64,000 nt of DNA from Acidisarcina polymorpha. Its GTDB lineage: Bacteria; Acidobacteriota; Terriglobia; Terriglobales; Acidobacteriaceae. The stretch is from contig NZ_CP030840.1 of NCBI RefSeq assembly GCF_003330725.1, positions 310,001 to 374,000 of the forward strand. Reading direction: 5' to 3'. Below are positions 63,502-64,000 of this stretch, in pieces; position 1 is the first letter of the stretch; each line of letters begins with the position of its first letter. The notes beneath the pieces were generated by a model, which worked only from the letters and a program-made list of their open reading frames with translations, had not been told where the DNA came from and searched no databases. The position numbers and the translations under genes are program-made.

Positions 63502-64000
63502 TCAAGACTTTGTCTTCTGCTTCCGGTTCCGCGCGTAGAACTGAACCCCAATCAACGTCTTGCCATCCAGAATGGCTCCAGCATCGATTAAGCGAAGAAC
63601 TTCGGAAAGCGAGATCAGATACAGGTCGATGCGCTCATCCTCTTCCGGCCTCGCATCGCCAAGTGTCAAGCCCTCAGCGAGAAAGATCTGCATCCACTCT
63701 CCGAGAAATCCCGGGCTAGCGAAATAGCGAACGAGCGGCGACCATTTCTTCGCCCGGTAGCCGGTTTCCTCGATCAGCTCGCGCTTCGCTGCTGCCAACC
63801 GACTCTCGTCGCCATCGATCTTGCCAGCCGGAAGCTCCCAGATGTACTGACCGGCGGCGTGCCGATACTGCCGCTCCATGACAATCATCGGATCGCGTTT
63901 GCTTTGAGAATCATCGACCGCCAGGATGACCACGGATCCACCGTGCCGGACGACATCACGGGTGCACTCGACGCCATTCGGTTCGACGATATGATCACTG
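63502..64000 (-). CDS. NUDIX hydrolase, ADP-ribose pyrophosphatase-like, 5' end outside the window
   Basis: At least 165 residues. The NUDIX box is GKIDGDESRLAAAKRELIEETGYRA, with the REL.EE.G core. Upstream VRHGGSVVILAVDDS and ERQYRHAAGQYIWELPAGK match ADP-ribose pyrophosphatases. The frame is open to the end of the window (about NGVECTRDVVRHGG), so the start lies beyond 64000. It probably breaks down ADP-ribose or a related nucleotide sugar. Confidence 0.9.
   Translation of the reverse strand, partial: SDHIVEPNGVECTRDVVRHGGSVVILAVDDSQSKRDPMIVMERQYRHAAGQYIWELPAGKIDGDESRLAAAKRELIEETGYRAKKWSPLVRYFASPGFLGEWMQIFLAEGLTLGDARPEEDERIDLYLISLSEVLRLIDAGAILDGKTLIGVQFYARNRKQKTKS

Noticed and set aside
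1-64000. CRISPR arrays, phage structural genes, toxin-antitoxin or named defence systems
   Set aside because: I looked for regularly spaced repeats and known gene sets and found none. The repeats present are terminal inverted repeats, operators and two short tandem repeats.

Overview
The window reads as a chromosomal piece of a soil Acidobacteriia member (Terriglobus/Edaphobacter/Granulicella-like). This rests on gene content, not on a database search. The signs are a large Oar-type TonB-dependent receptor with an N-terminal carboxypeptidase-regulatory-like domain, paired FG-GAP/ASPIC-UnbV (CRTAC1-type) and TPR secreted proteins, an SBBP-repeat protein, an uncharacterised secreted family I associate with Acidobacteria, and many Tat- or Sec-exported carbohydrate-active enzymes.

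Bases 1-13250 are a mobile and decaying accessory region. A complete group II intron (501-2414) sits inside the left one of two inverted ~38-bp repeats (465-500 and 4153-4190) that look like Tn3-family termini. The right repeat is an empty intron target site and confirms the intron ends. Between the repeats lies an ankyrin-repeat gene and no transposase. The right repeat truncates a SRAP (HMCES/YedK-like) gene. After a gene of unknown function come a minus-strand group (two membrane proteins and a TPR gene split by an in-frame stop) and a serine recombinase / HNH (frameshifted) / 61-aa recombinase-domain-like protein cassette preceded by a perfect inverted repeat. Next are a P-loop kinase, a badly decayed second resolvase and a second SRAP remnant.

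Bases 13250-19760 hold the SBBP-repeat exported protein, a truncated exported-family protein, the 3' half of a tRNA-Glu (a likely att-site scar), a broken C-terminal copy of an SBBP protein and a membrane protein. A MocR-type regulator (19884-21338) is divergent from that membrane protein.

Bases 21660-36170 centre on glycan use. A GH29 fucosidase is divergent from a TonB receptor gene. The receptor is followed on the same strand by ASPIC protein, TPR protein, ASPIC protein, and then a Tat-exported alpha/alpha-toroid-like protein. A remnant of an Old Yellow Enzyme gene lies between.

Bases 36296-47655 contain a CPBP protease and a five-gene minus-strand hemicellulose operon: alpha-galactosidase, tannase/feruloyl esterase, CE1 esterase, GH3 glucosidase/xylosidase and type-B carboxylesterase. 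A GH95 fucosidase remnant lies just upstream of the first gene.

Bases 47699-64000 look like ordinary chromosome: a SpoIIE-type phosphatase with HAMP, a YihY/BrkB protein, two cold-shock proteins, a DHH phosphoesterase/GH130/QueG run, a type-B carboxylesterase, a penicillin-acylase-family hydrolase overlapping a PTPS-related membrane protein and a polyprenyl synthase, a MIP18/SufT-like factor and a NUDIX hydrolase that runs off the end.
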